A stretch of DNA of 64,000 nt. It comes from Micropterix aruncella. Its lineage: Eukaryota; Arthropoda; Insecta; Lepidoptera; Micropterigidae. The stretch is from the NCBI GenBank assembly GCA_944548615.1, contig OX155971.1, positions 23,766,782-23,830,781 of the forward strand, read 5' to 3'. This document shows positions 1 to 14,300 of this stretch, one piece after another. Under the pieces are notes generated by a model. The model did not search any database, was not told where the DNA came from, and saw only the letters and a program-made list of their open reading frames with translations. The translations under genes and the position numbers were made by a program. Position 1 is the stretch's first letter. Every line of letters starts with the position of its first letter.

Positions 1-192
1 ATTTATTAAGTACCTATTTATTATGTAAATGTTAAATTCCATGTAAACGCTAGCTCTGAAACGGGTGTATCACAGTATAGCTACGAAGTTAATATTTCAC
101 CATTAGTTAATTTTTATATAATGCAGCAATAAAAATATTTCCCGTCAGTCACAATAAAAAAATATGTAAATATATTGCATAATATAATTTTG

Positions 193-326
193 GCGCCCAC
201 CTGTCCCGCGCCCACTTGGATCGCGCCCAGTTGTCCCTGCGCCCAGTTGGTCTAGCGCCCAGTCGGCGGCGCCCAGTTAGCAGCGCCCAGTCGGCCGCGC
301 CCAGTTGGCTGCGCCCACTTGTCCTA
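193..326. repeat. GC-rich minisatellite, period 14-16 bp
   Basis: Nine tandem units begin gcgcccA at 193, 208, 223, 239, 255, 269, 283, 297 and 311, each followed by c/gttgg or similar. The spacing drifts from 15-16 down to 14. The array sits in otherwise AT-rich DNA. I see no coding role. Confidence 0.85.
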
Positions 327-532
327 GACCGGTCTGAAACGGCAGGATGCAGGTGGCGCTGATAACATTGACGTCCAAACTAATAGCAGTTTATTTGGCC
401 ATCTATAATAATATTGAAAACGACAGGTTTTTTAAAATAAAGGAATGATCGATTATACAAACAAACCAATAATTTAACCAGTGATAACAGTATCACATTC
501 AGTTATTAATGCCATATATATCGCATTTTTTT

Positions 533-1784
533 ACCCGACTTCAAATTAAAAAGGAGGTTATAAATTATAAATTCGGTTGTATTTAAAAAAAATGTTTGTT
601 ACGTTAGTTTGTCACCAATGTTTGTTACAGAAACATTTATTAACCGATTTTAAAATTCTTTTTTCATTTAAAAGATTTACTTCCAGATTGGTACCATTTT
701 TATTAAACTCCTCTTCTGATGATGGGTTCCATGAGGAATTGGGGGATTTCCTCAAATAGTATCATATGAAGTTAAAAATCTAACGTTGGTTCAATTCCGA
801 TGACAATGCATTTTTTATGATAATCATGACCTGATTCTACAACTTGCTGTGTCAACTACAACGGGCGAGCCCGTCACCACAGGACGTTTTAACGATTTTC
901 TCGTTCTGTCGCCCTGCAGTGAACGTAGAAGACTTTGGACAGAACAAATCCAACGTCCAGCTACGTCACAACCCGCAAGAAGCCAACGCCTTACCGCGAG
1001 ATAGCCAGTGTTACCTGGCGGGCCGACCCTCGCGCCCTTGCTTCCAATTGTGACCAGATTTCTCCGGTCTCTCGATTGGTTCCGAGTTCGAGGTCGCTTG
1101 CGCGAGTCACCCTTACGAAGCGGTGAAACGGTGTGCACCGAATCTATCGCGGACCAAGGCGTCCTTTGCCCGACTCTGAACCGGGATCGGATGGCCAATG
1201 GTCATTTCAAGAGCAGTCGCCGTAAGGTAGACAACCACCCCCGCTCTATAGGAAACAATACAGTTCCCAGACTCCCCCGACTGTTAGTCGGAGAGCACAG
1301 TCGATTGGCTTGCGCCGCTCGGTGCGAAGACCGTCCAGGAGCGCCAGAGGTTTGATTCCCAGGGGAGACTGGTTGACCAAGTGTCCTACCCAGGTTCTCA
1401 CCCCATGCGTAGAGGCCATCGGATGGGTGTTGACCCGTGAGTGTGACCGACCCTGAACACATGTGTCATCGTGGCCACCTCATCATGGGCCCATTAGCTC
1501 TTCCTGATTCTACACCCAGGGTTGGCTCCCGACGAGGGGACTCCTCAACGATCAACAGCAGAGACACGAAATTTTGAATATGCATTCAATTACGACAGCC
1601 CGTTCTAAGTTTCACCCAGACAGGACTGCGGCGCCCAGGGTTGGCATCCAACGAGGGAACTCCTTAACGGTCAACAGCACAGCTACGAAATTCTGTATAC
1701 GCATTCAATTATGATAGCCCGTTCTAAGTTTCACCATGACATGGCTTCTGCGGTTATACAAAATATTGGAGTCGGTTTTTTTTT
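533..1784 (+). mobile_element. TIR element with internal ~116-bp minisatellite, interrupted by a GC-rich repeat
   Basis: The element opens with acccgacttcaaa..aaggaggtta and closes with ggagtcggttttttt, so its ends are short inverted repeats (ccgactt / ggagtcgg). Between them are a left unique part (to 840) and two minisatellite units starting cccagggttgg at 1516 and 1632. A GC-rich family copy occupies 841-1502 with an 11-bp target duplication. Undisturbed relatives at 33745-34413 and 48442-49128 show the uninterrupted order. No coding capacity is visible; it is probably a non-autonomous DNA element. Confidence 0.75.
841..1502 (-). repeat. GC-rich ~665-bp family, complete copy
   Basis: The copy is flanked by an exact 11-bp duplication, cctgattctac, at 830-840 and 1503-1513. 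The empty site is visible in sister copies of the host element (catgacctgattctgcaccc near 63800). In this orientation it starts at aacttgctgtgtcaactac and ends catgggcccattagctctt. It is near-identical to 26839-27506 and 42244-42915 on the other strand. There are no TIRs and no poly-A. Long ORFs occur on both strands because the sequence is GC-rich; I do not call them genes. Class unknown. Confidence 0.8.
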
Positions 1785-2127
1785 GTAAAAATTTTGATTA
1801 TTTATATAGGATGATCACAGCACAGAAATAATACGGATTCTGCTATGTGAACAATAAAAAACGTAATGATTACGTATTGAAACCTGTCTACCAATTAAAA
1901 TAATGGCACCTTTATGTAAATAATATTAATATAATAAAAGAAATAATTTAAAAATTCGTTTGTTATTATATTATTAATATATACTATATATGCCATACTG
2001 TTATATCCAGTGAATCGCCATAATAAATATTATAATATGTAGAACATTAATATATTTTTTGAACTTTGAGTGCCCCCTACACTTTGCCAAATAATAGTAC
2101 GACTTTATAGTCAATGGTATAACATAC
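1785..2127. other. AT-rich intronic DNA, nothing recognised
   Basis: A simple AT-rich stretch downstream of exon 6 donor. It has no repeat shared with the rest of the window and no coding signal that I can see. Confidence 0.6.
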
Positions 2128-2307
2128 CTTAACTCCTTCAACGATAGTCTGTAAATAAGCTACTCGCTCTAGATTAGCCAACCTTTCTTCTTCTAGTAGA
2201 GCGTTCTTCTTGTTGTCTTCGAGTAATATTCGTTTAGTTCCTTTGATCTGGAGAAAGTTCTGCAGTTTCCTATCGTTGTCTAAACGCTGCTGGAGTATAC
2301 GCATTTC
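2128..2307 (-). CDS. CCDC63-like: CCDC63/ODAD1-like exon 6 (last exon in window)
   Basis: The exon is 180 nt, 60 codons, phase 0 to 0. The acceptor is TTTTTTGTAG and the donor AAG/GTATGT. The peptide begins EMRILQQRLDNDRKLQNFLQ, continues IKGTKR, and ends IVEGVK. Family members have the equivalent RELQRRL..D.KL..FL..K..KR stretch. No stop codon follows in frame before the donor, so the gene continues. I find no plausible further exon between 1 and 2127, which is occupied by repeats, so the remainder lies outside the window. Confidence 0.85.
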
Positions 2308-5300
2308 CTACAAAAAATAAACTTTACAGTATCCAAATCCCATAGTATTTTAGTTAGTTATAAATCCCTATTCAAAGACCACGATAGGAGAAAGGTTCGA
2401 TTGTACTTAACCCCTAGAGCCCCGGTTGGCCGATATCGGCCAAAACACGATGCAGCGTGACGACCCCGTTTTAGTTTTATTTTTAATTTATTTTATTTTA
2501 ATATGTTTTATTACGTTAGGTAATATGTTTTATTTTAATTATGGATACAGTGGTTTGGCATTAATTAATGTTTTGGTGAGACAGTGTCATAATTCTATTT
2601 TTTTACTAATTTTTACTAAAATTTTTTGGGACATCAACTTGTCAATCGGCTGAGGGGCCGAGGCCTAAAGGTTTAACTCGGCTCAAGATAGTCTACCGTA
2701 TTGGGAGATAGGTAAATCAAGAGGTTAGGGTTATTCTGAACTCTTTGGTTGTACATAACGGTTTCCAGCAGTTTGGGCCTGATAACCTGTCTGTTAACTT
2801 AAGTCGGCTAAACTCACGGTTTATCTACCATCCGGTTATAGTATACCAACCAGTAGCTTTATTCGTGAGCTACAGGGCATTGCGGAAAGAGGGTTCGAGG
2901 ATTGTGAGCAGAGGGGTACGTACCGAAGAACGCATTTGGTTAGCATTACGCGCAGGTAAAGGCTGGCGACGTTTTCGAGCGTTCTGGTTTCTGCGTGGGC
3001 CGAGTAGCAGGACATCTGACGACCAAATCCGAGCCCTTACGACTCGTGACGTATTCGTTTTGATTTCAATTTTATTTTAAGAGACGCTACTGTCTGGTAT
3101 ACTGTGATCCGGTAGCCTTCTCAAAGAGGGAATAACTTTGAAAGGCCAATGTGAACTCTGCCTGCGGCTGTAGGTCTAGTCGTGAGCAGTCTAGTAGGGA
3201 ACTTAGGTTCGACCTGGGGGACACCTCGGGAGGTTCTGGGCGGTTTGCGCTTTTACCAATCGACTCTGCACTCCGGCGAATAACCTGGGGAGTCTGGATA
3301 CGTACGTTTCCTAAGAAGCGGGTGGCTGTTTTGACCTAATATCAGCCTGCCTTTAAAACGATCCGTTTCCCACCCGATGCCTTGTAAGCATGATGGGCAA
3401 AGGGCGACACGGTCCGTAATATATTTAAACTGAATTACCGCTGACTCAAGGTATAGAGATCCCGCAAGCGAACTCGAATCCGTAGCCATACCGAGGACGG
3501 AGAGATCCGGACAAATATGTTAGTAAGTGAGTAAGGTTTTCCCGCTGGGAGCTCTTCCCAGTGCTACGCTGTAAGACGTTGGATCCTTAGGGGCCACTGG
3601 CCTAGCTTGACTGTGGATTGTTTTGTCTGCAAAAGTCGTTTACGCTCACTCCACAGTCGCCATAGTCAGATCGACACAAGGTCGTTATTACTCCCTGTGA
3701 TGCATGGTTCGCTCGTTGTGATTGACATCTATCGTATGAGCCTCCTACAGCCCAAACACTTGTGTGGCTACCTAGTAGCTACACAAGCTAGAATATTAGC
3801 TAATGGTAGCTATATTATTAGCCGCTGCCCCAGAAGGCAAAAAAACGAAGAATTGCACAAACGAATGAAGAAGTGGCTGTTCTATTTCAGCGAATAATTT
3901 TCATTCCAAACTACAAAAAATCGGTTGTGTCACTTCAAAACTTTCCCGGCAAGTAGCCAAGGACTGATTTCAACAGAATATTAATTCCATTAAAAAATCT
4001 ATGAGCGCCCACTCTTGGCCAACGGACGCATCCCGTTTGGATCGCACGCAACCGCCTTGGGCGGCGCGGTTCGATTTTGGGCTAAGGGCGGGTTTGTGTC
4101 ATGTTCCAACAGATGGCCTTAATATTTGATTACAATATATGACGACATTTAAATATTATTAGTCTAGCTTGTATATGAGATATTCTAACCAAACAAGGCA
4201 TCTGTGTCCCAAATTTCAAGTCTCTAAGTTCAATATTTCTAGATTAAAATATGACTACTGCGCTCTCTAGTTGACTTATTTCAACCAGAACCTTTCCAAC
4301 TCTTGTTAGATGCTGGGTGAAATGATGGGTGCATGCCAAATTTCAACTCAATCGAATAAAGCATTTGGGCGCTATCGTGGAGTAATACACAAAGCCAAAC
4401 ACACAGGCAGGCTTCTGGTGATGTTCTTAATCATCTCACATAGATATTCACGTATTCATCGCGAAAAAAATAGCACGTTCACAATACTTTTCCTCCTCGT
4501 TTTGGGCCAGGAATGTATAACTAGTAGAAGGAAAATGTAAACTGTATGCCCGAACTATCGTCAGGTGGCCATATATATATCGCCAATTCTACCTCCATGT
4601 GGGTTGCGAAGTCCATCTGACCGCGGACTCTGATGGCGTCCAGTTTCTGACACCATTCTTCACGCTGACCGTATACCAGACGCGCCTGTTCCAGTATATC
4701 CTCCATGTATTGCCTCCCCTTGCACAACCTTGATATAAAACCGTTCCAACTCTCATTGAAGTGTGCTCTGAAATGAGAAAATATTTCTTACTTAGGTGAA
4801 TATAGATATTGTATTTTATTTTATTAAAGTCCGAGATCCTAAAACACCATAAGCCAATTTAAATTATAAAATGTAGTATAACACAGTATAGGGCCGATAA
4901 CTGCTTTTCAAATAATAACATAACACAGTATTTTTGACTTTATACAAATTATAAAATTGCAAAAATTAAAATGTCAATAAATTAAAAAAAAAAATAATAC
5001 ATACAAACTTTATGAGAGAAAAATTATAAATGACCGTAATAGAGTGTTAATCTGTGTATGTGTGCGAGTGTGTGTATGTGCTATCATACAGCATATATTA
5101 TCATATTATGAAGAGTGGAAATATATAATGGGCCATAAGACAAAAAAACAAGATTTGTTTTATTTTGGAAATCTGATTCAAGCAGTTGCTTGAACCAGAC
5201 TTCCACAATAAAACAATTTTATTTTCTCTTATCGTCTCTTGGCCCATTATATTTCTCTACTCTTGTTATAGCTTTAACCTTTTGGGTATACATATTTGAC

Positions 5301-8300
5301 GGCTACGACTCGTCATGCGCATGTTTTGGCGTAGCAACAATTGACGAGCCTGACTCGTCATTTCATTTCAGTTCTATGTGTTTTACGGATATGTCGCCCT
5401 TATTTTTACACGCCCTTATTTTGACAAGCCCTTATTTTGTCGTCCTTATTTTGATAATACAAATTGATATTATCACTGATTATCATTTGTAAGAATCTAA
5501 AATAAAATCCAGAAATAAGACAAAAATACAAACTAATTGCTCGGTCTTGATTTTTTTACATGTTAATTGATCCTATAATTCCACGAAAAAAACACATTTG
5601 GCTGATGCTCATAAAAACTAAACCCTCGCCAGACTCTTCTGAAGTTTATCGCAGTAAGCGCCTAATACGTTTCGCTTCGACTTCTTTATTTAGTTAAATA
5701 AATCCGTACCCAAATGTTTAAAAGTGGCCGAGATGACTTACGGTAACATAGAGATAGGTAGCCTCACCAAATGGGTTCCAACGGTTTGGTACGAAACCCG
5801 ATAAAATGTAGGAGAAAAATTGGAAAAGGAAAGTACAGGCAATAATCTTCAGCGAAGCCTAGACCTACCAATATAGTACATAGGAACATGTAAAATTTGC
5901 AAAATTACACATAGGTACCTCTCTTTCAACATGTGGTCGATCTCAGTCCTAAGCTTCTGGTTTTCCATATTAACGACGTTGAATCTCTTCATCGCAGTAT
6001 CCAAGCGGTTTTCAAGCTGATTTAAGTATTGTGCACTTTGAGTTGCGTGATCAGAAAACTGATAACAAAATAATATAATGAAATTACTCAGTGATTCAGT
6101 GACAGTGAAAAAAGGAGTGGGTTTAATATTGATCCCTGAGGGACGCCGGATGTTGAATTTGAATTCAGTTTCCGTTTACTGATTTTCTTCGACAGGTAAA
6201 TTTATTCGTCTATTAAGGTATAGATTTATCTATTTAATTTTTGACGACAAAAAACGAATGTCCAACAAAAAAGGAGTGTAATATGTTCAGGATTCATCTA
6301 TGTATGTTTTCCGCTTCTGTATTCCACCATAACTTCCAAACGCTTGAACCAATTTAGAAGTGTGTGGTAGTTAGAAGTATTAAGTCATCTTGAGTGTTAT
6401 AGCGTACCTTAATTGTAAGTAATTTTCTAAATGTCCAAATATCAATAAATTTACATAAATATATCGTGTTTAGTTTCAAATGAAAGGTCTGATTGAGTAT
6501 ATTCCAGAAATATACATGTATCTATATAGATATATACATAAACCACAAATATTTCATAATAAAACGTAATCGGCTCATGGACGCCCTCTGAGATCAAAAG
6601 ACAACCTGCTACTTTCTATCCCTAGTCACAGCAGTGACTTCTTCTCATTCTCTTTAACCGTACATGGAGCCCGTCTTTGGAATGCTTTGCCGAAAAATGT
6701 GAGAACCGCGCCAAGCATAACAACTTTTTAAAACAGACTCAGAGAGTATTTGAAATCTTCCAGATAAATTCCCTTACCCTTCCCATTCCCCTCCTTTTTA
6801 AACTTTAGCGTCCTTATACATAGGTGTTAGATTACTTTCATGTGGCAAACCTGTGCCCACAAAGAGTAAAGTATATATTTCTTTCTATCCTCTTTTATTG
6901 TATTTGTCATAATCTTTATATAGGTTAGGTTATGTAGTCTACTCGCAAATAATGTTCATACAATAGAATAGGTTAGCTCTAAAATATTGCCTGCAGGCAA
7001 TAAGCTGGACTTTTCTTAAGAATGAAGAGTTTTATTACTATTATTATTATTAAATACAATGGTTCTATTTCTATAACGCCTGTTGTGTTTTTTTATTGTT
7101 TTTAATACATTTACTTGTTTATTTATGTATTGATTTTTTTATTTTTAAGAATGAAAGAGCGATTTGAATGAATGTAAGAAAAAATGGCATAAGATTGAAG
7201 TGAAGACACTATCTTTATATACTTTCCCACCAGAACAGACATAACATCTAGTGGGGTGATAAAATCCAAACAAATGTTATCGTATCTGCTTCGCAAAGTT
7301 CAAGTTCAAGTTCAAGTTCTTTATTGTGTGAATTATTAAAAAAACATACAATGTTTAATTAGTAACAAACTGCCCAGAGAGCATACAGCATTTCGTTTTA
7401 GAAGAAAATTCATAAAGTAGAGCTATATAAGGCGCAATCAACAAGCAGTAAAACTAAAAGCATCAACAATTAAAATAATCAATATCAGAAATGATCAAAC
7501 AAAAGCAATAATCCTCAATAATCAGATAATCAAACTAATTTTTATAATGTTTTGTCCAAGAAGAATCTAAATACATTGTAGAAGAATCTAAATACATTGA
7601 AGAAAAAAAATGATAAGTATATTTTAATTTATACTTTTCTTTGTCAAAATTTATTTTCTATTGTGACGCCCGTCGTCAAAACCACCCCAATAATGAGACA
7701 ACACCATCATCATCGCTACACGGTAGCAACGGACCGCCCTTATCTAAAGGAAACCGAACAATGCCGATGCGAATATAATATACGAATCGGTTGGTTCGAC
7801 TGTTGCTTAAGAGGGCTCCGAGCCTATACACAAATGTAGGTAATTTACGCTTGCCGGCGGCGGCCACGCACGTGTGAGTAAATCGCATACATTGATAACG
7901 CTGAACAGACGGTCACCCGCCAAAGCGAAGTAACCCGCATTTTATAATTTTATTGCTCATAGCAAATTGCAAATAACAAAAACTGCAAATTGTGATAAAA
8001 GCAAATCCTTTTGCACACGTATTTATTAGAGCAAAATGGTCGATTTGACCCCGTTCCGACATATTTAGCCCAGCGGACTTAAAATAGCGGCCGTTTTTCA
8101 AGATGGTCGCTAATAAACCAAAATGATTTTTCTCATGCTGATTTTAATGACCCATGGGCCTTTTCGGCTATTTTGGGGTCGTATATTTCAAATATGGCAA
8201 TAAAAATAACTTCAGGTAATTTTGAACAGGATTATAAACATTTTTTAACGAGTATTTACTTTCACGTTACCCTTATGATATACGCGTCTTTTTCGAGTAT

Positions 8301-11300
8301 TTGCACACTGGAAAAGACGAATCTAAAGTCAAAACTGACAAAAAAGTCAAACGAGAGAATAATTTTGTGTATGCTGTAAGTAATTTCTGAAATTTGCTAC
8401 CCAGAAAGCATGGAAAATTTGAACTATATATAGAATATGTGAATGGGTCTTTGACTTTGAATTTGTAGTCGCTGGCTCAAATATGACGACTACATGTGTT
8501 TTGAACAACCTTTGAACGCATTTTGAACCGATTTGAACATATTTGTACCTTTGGCCAGAAAACTTAATCTTTTGTACTTGTTGTCATCATCAGAACTGGT
8601 CAAAATAAATGTACCTTGGCCGTTTTATACTACACTATACTACATTATATATAAATGATTGTACACATTCTACCTTGTTTGTAAGGAATTATTCATTTAT
8701 ATTTATTTATATTTATATTTTCAGCATCATATTTGAAATGTACCACGGCAAAATAACCGTAAACGACTCATGGGTCTTTAAAATCAGCACGAGAATAATC
8801 ATTTTGGTTTATTAGCGGCCATCTTGGAAAATTGCCGCCATTTCGAGTCCCCTGGGCCAAATTTGTCGGAGCGGCAGGTAAAATCAACTATTTTGGTCTA
8901 ATGAACACACGTGTGCAAAAGGATTTGCTTTTATCACAATTTACAGTATTCTTTCAAAATATGAGACGAACCGCTTCCACTATCAGGATAGCAGATACTT
9001 TATGATTCTGAGTAAAGAAATAAAAATGGATAATGCTTAAAACAATTATAACATTGTTATTCTCATCAGTACGAGGATAAAATGTATGTCGAGAAGGATA
9101 AAAAACAGTAATTATTATAGGTATAAATAGCTACACCAAAACTTTAATTATTTCAAAAAGCAGTTACCTTTATAAATAAACTACTTCCGACGAAAAGAAG
9201 GTACAGATAGATTTCGCGGCTTAATGTGATTATATATTTTTGAACTACTTCAAATATGTAATTAAAATTAATAAAGAAATAAATTAACGAATGCCACTTT
9301 TAAACAGTCTCGAAGAGGAGTTTTGTGGATTTCACTCTGTGCTCCCCGGGATTCGCCCGTTGGATGAACAATTGGAAAGTTCACGAGCACCTTTCTTCTT
9401 CGGACCGCAGACTGGTGACATTTGGCATCGGCCGTCGCGTTCCCCCCACGCCACAATCCGAGTGGCGATACCGAACCGACGACCTGGGACCGGTTTGGTG
9501 AAGTCCTCTGCGAGAATCTTGAGGCCTTTCCATCGCCTTCTAGTAGTACCGCAGAGGACTTGTGTGTCGCAATTAATGCGGCCATCGAGTCCTCCTGTGA
9601 TACCGTAGTAGGGCGGAAGAAACCCCGCGGTGGTTTCGCGGCCCCGTGGTGGTCTTCCGAACTCTTCGACAATTTTAATTTAATATTTTAAATAATGTAA
9701 CGTAGCGATTGAAAATTAATGTGATTGAAAATTGTTATTTTTGTGATGTGACGCAATGATGAGATGTAAATTTTCTACTGATCGATCAAGGTGAACAATG
9801 TATGAGATGAAGTTAAAGTAAAAGAAAAATAAAAAATCTCAAGTTTCAATTTTTTTAAACTCTCTATACTATTGAATAGGTATCTATGATATTGAACATT
9901 TTCAAAGCCTGTTTGATTTTAAAATGATTTTCAAATGATTTTATTTTTCTATAGTTTCAAAATATTTCTAAGTACCTATTCTATAGTTTTGAATATTTTC
10001 AAACACTATTTGATTTTAAAATGATTTTCAAATTATTTTATTTTCTATGGTTTCAAAATATTTATAAGTATTCTATAGTTTTGAATATTTTCAAAGACTC
10101 TTTGATTTTAAAATTCCCGTGCTTTTTCTGGTTTAAATGACGTGTCGCAACCTTAAATCAGTGCATATCCTATCAATGCTCTTTGTAAGCTAAATATCTT
10201 ACAGCCAACCACTTATCACTTATCTCAGCGAGAGAGCGCTCAAATTACAATGGACGCCGTAACATTTACGCCCAAAATACGTACATGTAAAATGTATGGA
10301 GAATGTGATACCTGATTTTCTGGGATTTATTGTATAAAATCCTATTACAATAATTGAAATTAAAATATTTTATAGTGAAGATATGTCATTTAACTTTCTG
10401 TTATAATAATTTGTAATTTAAATTATTTATTATTTTCCCAGTGAGGACTAAAACCCCGCGCCCATTTTTGTATATTTTCTCGGGTGTTTTTATAAAAAAC
10501 TACGCAAACTATTGCCAAATTTGATATCTCACCTTATAAATGACTTATTGATAAAAACGAGTGTTTTTTGTCACTGCTTTTATTGGCGTAGTTTTAGCGG
10601 AATAACTAAAACGCTAGACCCTAATTTGAGAAATTTCGTGCAGCACCCTCTTAAAGATAGAATAAGTAAATTGTATAATCCATATTTGCGCACAGTCGAA
10701 ATATAATATTAGCGATTCGTTTAGAATAAGGATTTAAGAGTAATATTATATAAATAACAAAACAAGAGCTTCCTCTTTCGTTTAATTAAACATATATGAT
10801 ATTTAGCAGCATCACTGCAATTTAAGATTATCTCGCAGACGGAAACATTAAATAGTATCGTAGATAAAGCTAAAGTTAACGAGGGTGAAAAACAAAGAAA
10901 CCCACTATTTTTTGGATCGAAATAGAAACCACTTGTTTAGTGTGTTAAAACACTCTGCATTAGTTTTACGACCGGGAGCCGGCCGAAGAACATTAAAATA
11001 AGATTTAACGAAAAAGGGGATATCTCCCCTCCGTAGCATTAAAAACAATGTAACTCTTTGTAAGAAGTCTATAAGTACAACCCACACTCAATAGCAGGCA
11101 GACATTCATTCGAAAACTGAGTTAGTCACATGCTCATGCTGCATCACGCTAATTTCGCTTATTCACTACTTGTAATTGTAAAACGTGTAATCATTGTTTA
11201 ATCATTTTTGCATTTATTAAATTAAACATTTTGAAAATAATATTTTTTTTGCGCTTCAATCACGCTGAAACTTAAACTATATTGAGTAATTTTATAAAGA

Positions 11301-14300
11301 ATAATAAAATCTACCAAGTAATAAAAAAAAGGCTTTTATTCCGTGATATTCCAGTTTTGAGTTTTGCTACAAGATGTCGTGCTTGACGTAATCGGACTTG
11401 CTTTACGTAATCGCAAAATCCGAAAACTTGGCCTACCTTTTGATCTGTTGCAATCTGCTGAGATTCCAGATGCAGAACTTCCTTTTCTGCCATCTTGATC
11501 ATGTAGTCTAGCTCGTTCATTTGGAATCTCTCCATCATAATCTCGTTTTGGAAGTTCTCGTGTTCCACGAGTAGATATACCAGGTCGTTGCCGACCCGGA
11601 TGTCGTTCTTTGCGTGTGCTCCAGATCTGGAGACCTGGGGACAAAATTAGAATATTAATAAATTGGTACCAATTCCTAGTTAGTCGGAGTCATAGCCTAT
11701 TACCAGCAACGGATCTATAATTTTCCGAGCCGGGGCCACACTTGATATTGCCCCTCCCCTCCAATATTTGAGATTAAACCTTAGATAGCCAACCATGGGA
11801 ATGAATTTCACGACGGCATGTTTTCAACCCTCGAAAATTTCTTTGCAGGGGTGTTAGTGCACGCTAGAAATGTCAACTACAAAGGGCGAACCCGTCACCT
11901 CAGGAAGTTTTAACTATATTAGATCGCAGGTGAGCGCAGAAGACTTGGGATGAAAAACAATCCACTGTCTAGTTACGCCACCTGCCCTTCAGAGGCCAAC
12001 GCCTTACGGCGAGGCACTGGGAAAGGTACCCAGCGGTCAGCCTCGTCCACTGACTACCAGTTTGGAAGGATATCTCCGTCTGGATCAGGTTACCGCCTCC
12101 CTCCTGACTGGTTACAAGATCGAGGACGCTTGCGCGCTCCTCTCCCGGTGATACGGTGTCTACGAAATCTATCGCGGACCACCGCGGCATTCTTTGGCCG
12201 GCTGATTCACCCGGGATCGGGTAGCTGAATGGACGTTTCAGGAGCAGTTGCCGTAAGGTTGATAACTGCCCCCGCACTATAACAAACATTACTGTTTCCA
12301 GACTCCCCCCGCTGTTAGCTGAAATGAACAATCGATTAGCTGACGCCGCACGGTGCGTAAACCGTCTAGAAGCGCCCGAAGGTTGACTTCTAGGAGAGAC
12401 TGGCCGGCAGGCCAGCGTCCTACTCTCACTCGCACTTCTGCGTGGAGGCCGCCGGATGGGTGTTGACCCGTGCGTTTGACCGATCCTATACAACTGGGAC
12501 TTAGTGGCCAAACTGCTTCTTAGTGCTCAATCATTAGCGCCCGTTAGTGCACGCATATTAATGTATAATGGTGGCTTATTCAACGAAGTATCTCATTACA
12601 TAATTGAGTTGGGCCGCCCGCGAGTTGTCGCAACGGAAAAACCACCGATCGGTGTTATTATCAGTCCAGCTTTTAATGATTTTAAATAACTTACCAAGCA
12701 AATATACTATAAATATACGGTGGGATTTTTGTGGCCTGGGAATAAGAACCATTAAATAAATGTTCACTCTTCATTACCTATTGGCTAATAACTTTTCCTT
12801 ATGTACTACAAACTTATGTGTTGACTGTGTAGACTGGTACAGTGTAAGACTGTTCAAAGGTTTTCCAGGGTAGTCAATCATGGATAACGGCGGTTGCAAC
12901 ATCGCCGAATCGTCGGACGCTACACACTTTAGGCGGTAAATCCGTTTTATCAATGTCGCAAGACTTTCACCTAAGTTCATAATTATCTGATAGAAAACGT
13001 TACACTGAAGTACTGATGATGATACATACCCATTACCGGCTGTCGGAGGCATACATTGAACCTAAATTTCACGATTTAAAAATTTATCATATATTTATTT
13101 ATTTCAAAGAAACAACGGAAATAATTGAAATGGTAATACTAGGCAATGGGTACGAAGTAAACGTCTCACATTAACATGACCATGCTCAACGCATACTTAA
13201 CTTATTTAAGAATATATAAATGTCGCCGGACTTTCATTTGAGTTCATAATTAGGTAATGGAAAACTTTGACACTGAAATACTGATGGATGATAAAAAAAT
13301 CATTAACTTCCTGCTATCGAAGGACAAAATTGGACCGAAATTTCACGAAATAAACAATGTCTCAACTTCACAGGACCTCACTCGCCTTCACCTTACTCGA
13401 TGTACTAGTATACTCAACCAGGCCGAATATAGCCTATATCTGGGCCTACGACGTATTGTCTGACTTTGATGGAGAAGCATAATAATTAACGTACCTATAA
13501 CATAACTGAAGACACTTCTTATTATATGCAAGTATGTACCTCCTTGGTATTTGATACATTTTATAAACTTTATATTCACTAGTGCAACATATTCTAGATG
13601 GGCACTTATAATCACACGGTCAGTACTCAGGCGGTCGTCCATCCAAATACTGACCGCGCACAACGCTGCCAAACTTCGGTAACAAACGATGGACAGCTAT
13701 CCGGCTATCTTATAACATTGGTGATGTTGATACATTACCCCTCAAATGAATGGCGATTAGCTCGGGTTGCTTACGGCAAAATGTATATAAATTTATATTT
13801 ACATTTACATTTACATTTACATAGAGCGGGGTTTACTATAGAGCTATAGCATTACTATAGAGCGGATTACTATAAAGCGGCGCACATTTACATTTATATT
13901 TACATTTATATAAATTTATATACATTTTGTATACATTTTGCCAAGGCATCCCTTAAGGGACGGCTCACATTTGAGGGGTTAACCCTAATTTCGGATTTAT
14001 ATAATGCTTCATTAAAAGTTAAAGTTAGAGTAACTATAAACCTAACTTTAATGTCCAATGCCAGGTCTTCCACGTCATGATGCAAGACGTTGATAGTTTT
14101 CAAATTCCTCTTTAGTTTTGGATGACATCCAGATGTCATATGCCGGTCTGCATTCATTTCATGGTACTGTAAAAAATATTGTGATTTTAGTTACTGGAAG
14201 CAGCATCCTGGAGCCAAAGTAGTGCTAGAATCCTGGCACTACTTTGCTTCGTTGTGCCAGGATGGTACAAGCATCCTGGTGTCAGCATAGTACCAGAATC

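Noticed and set aside
1340..1360. B-box-like word ggtttgattcc in the GC-rich family, suggesting a tRNA-derived SINE
   Set aside because: There is no A box at the right distance, no tRNA fold and no 3' tail. A partial likeness of another part to 5S rRNA (cctgggtaggac / cccctgggaat) is also too weak.
10512..10706. 64-codon plus ORF as a LINE tail
   Set aside because: It lacks the WN.LP or FK..L pattern; similarity is only impressionistic.
12774..13052. 92-codon minus ORF
   Set aside because: It overlaps the reverse of a Penelope-like 3' end and a degenerate duplication, with no domain and no splice phase that fits the host gene.
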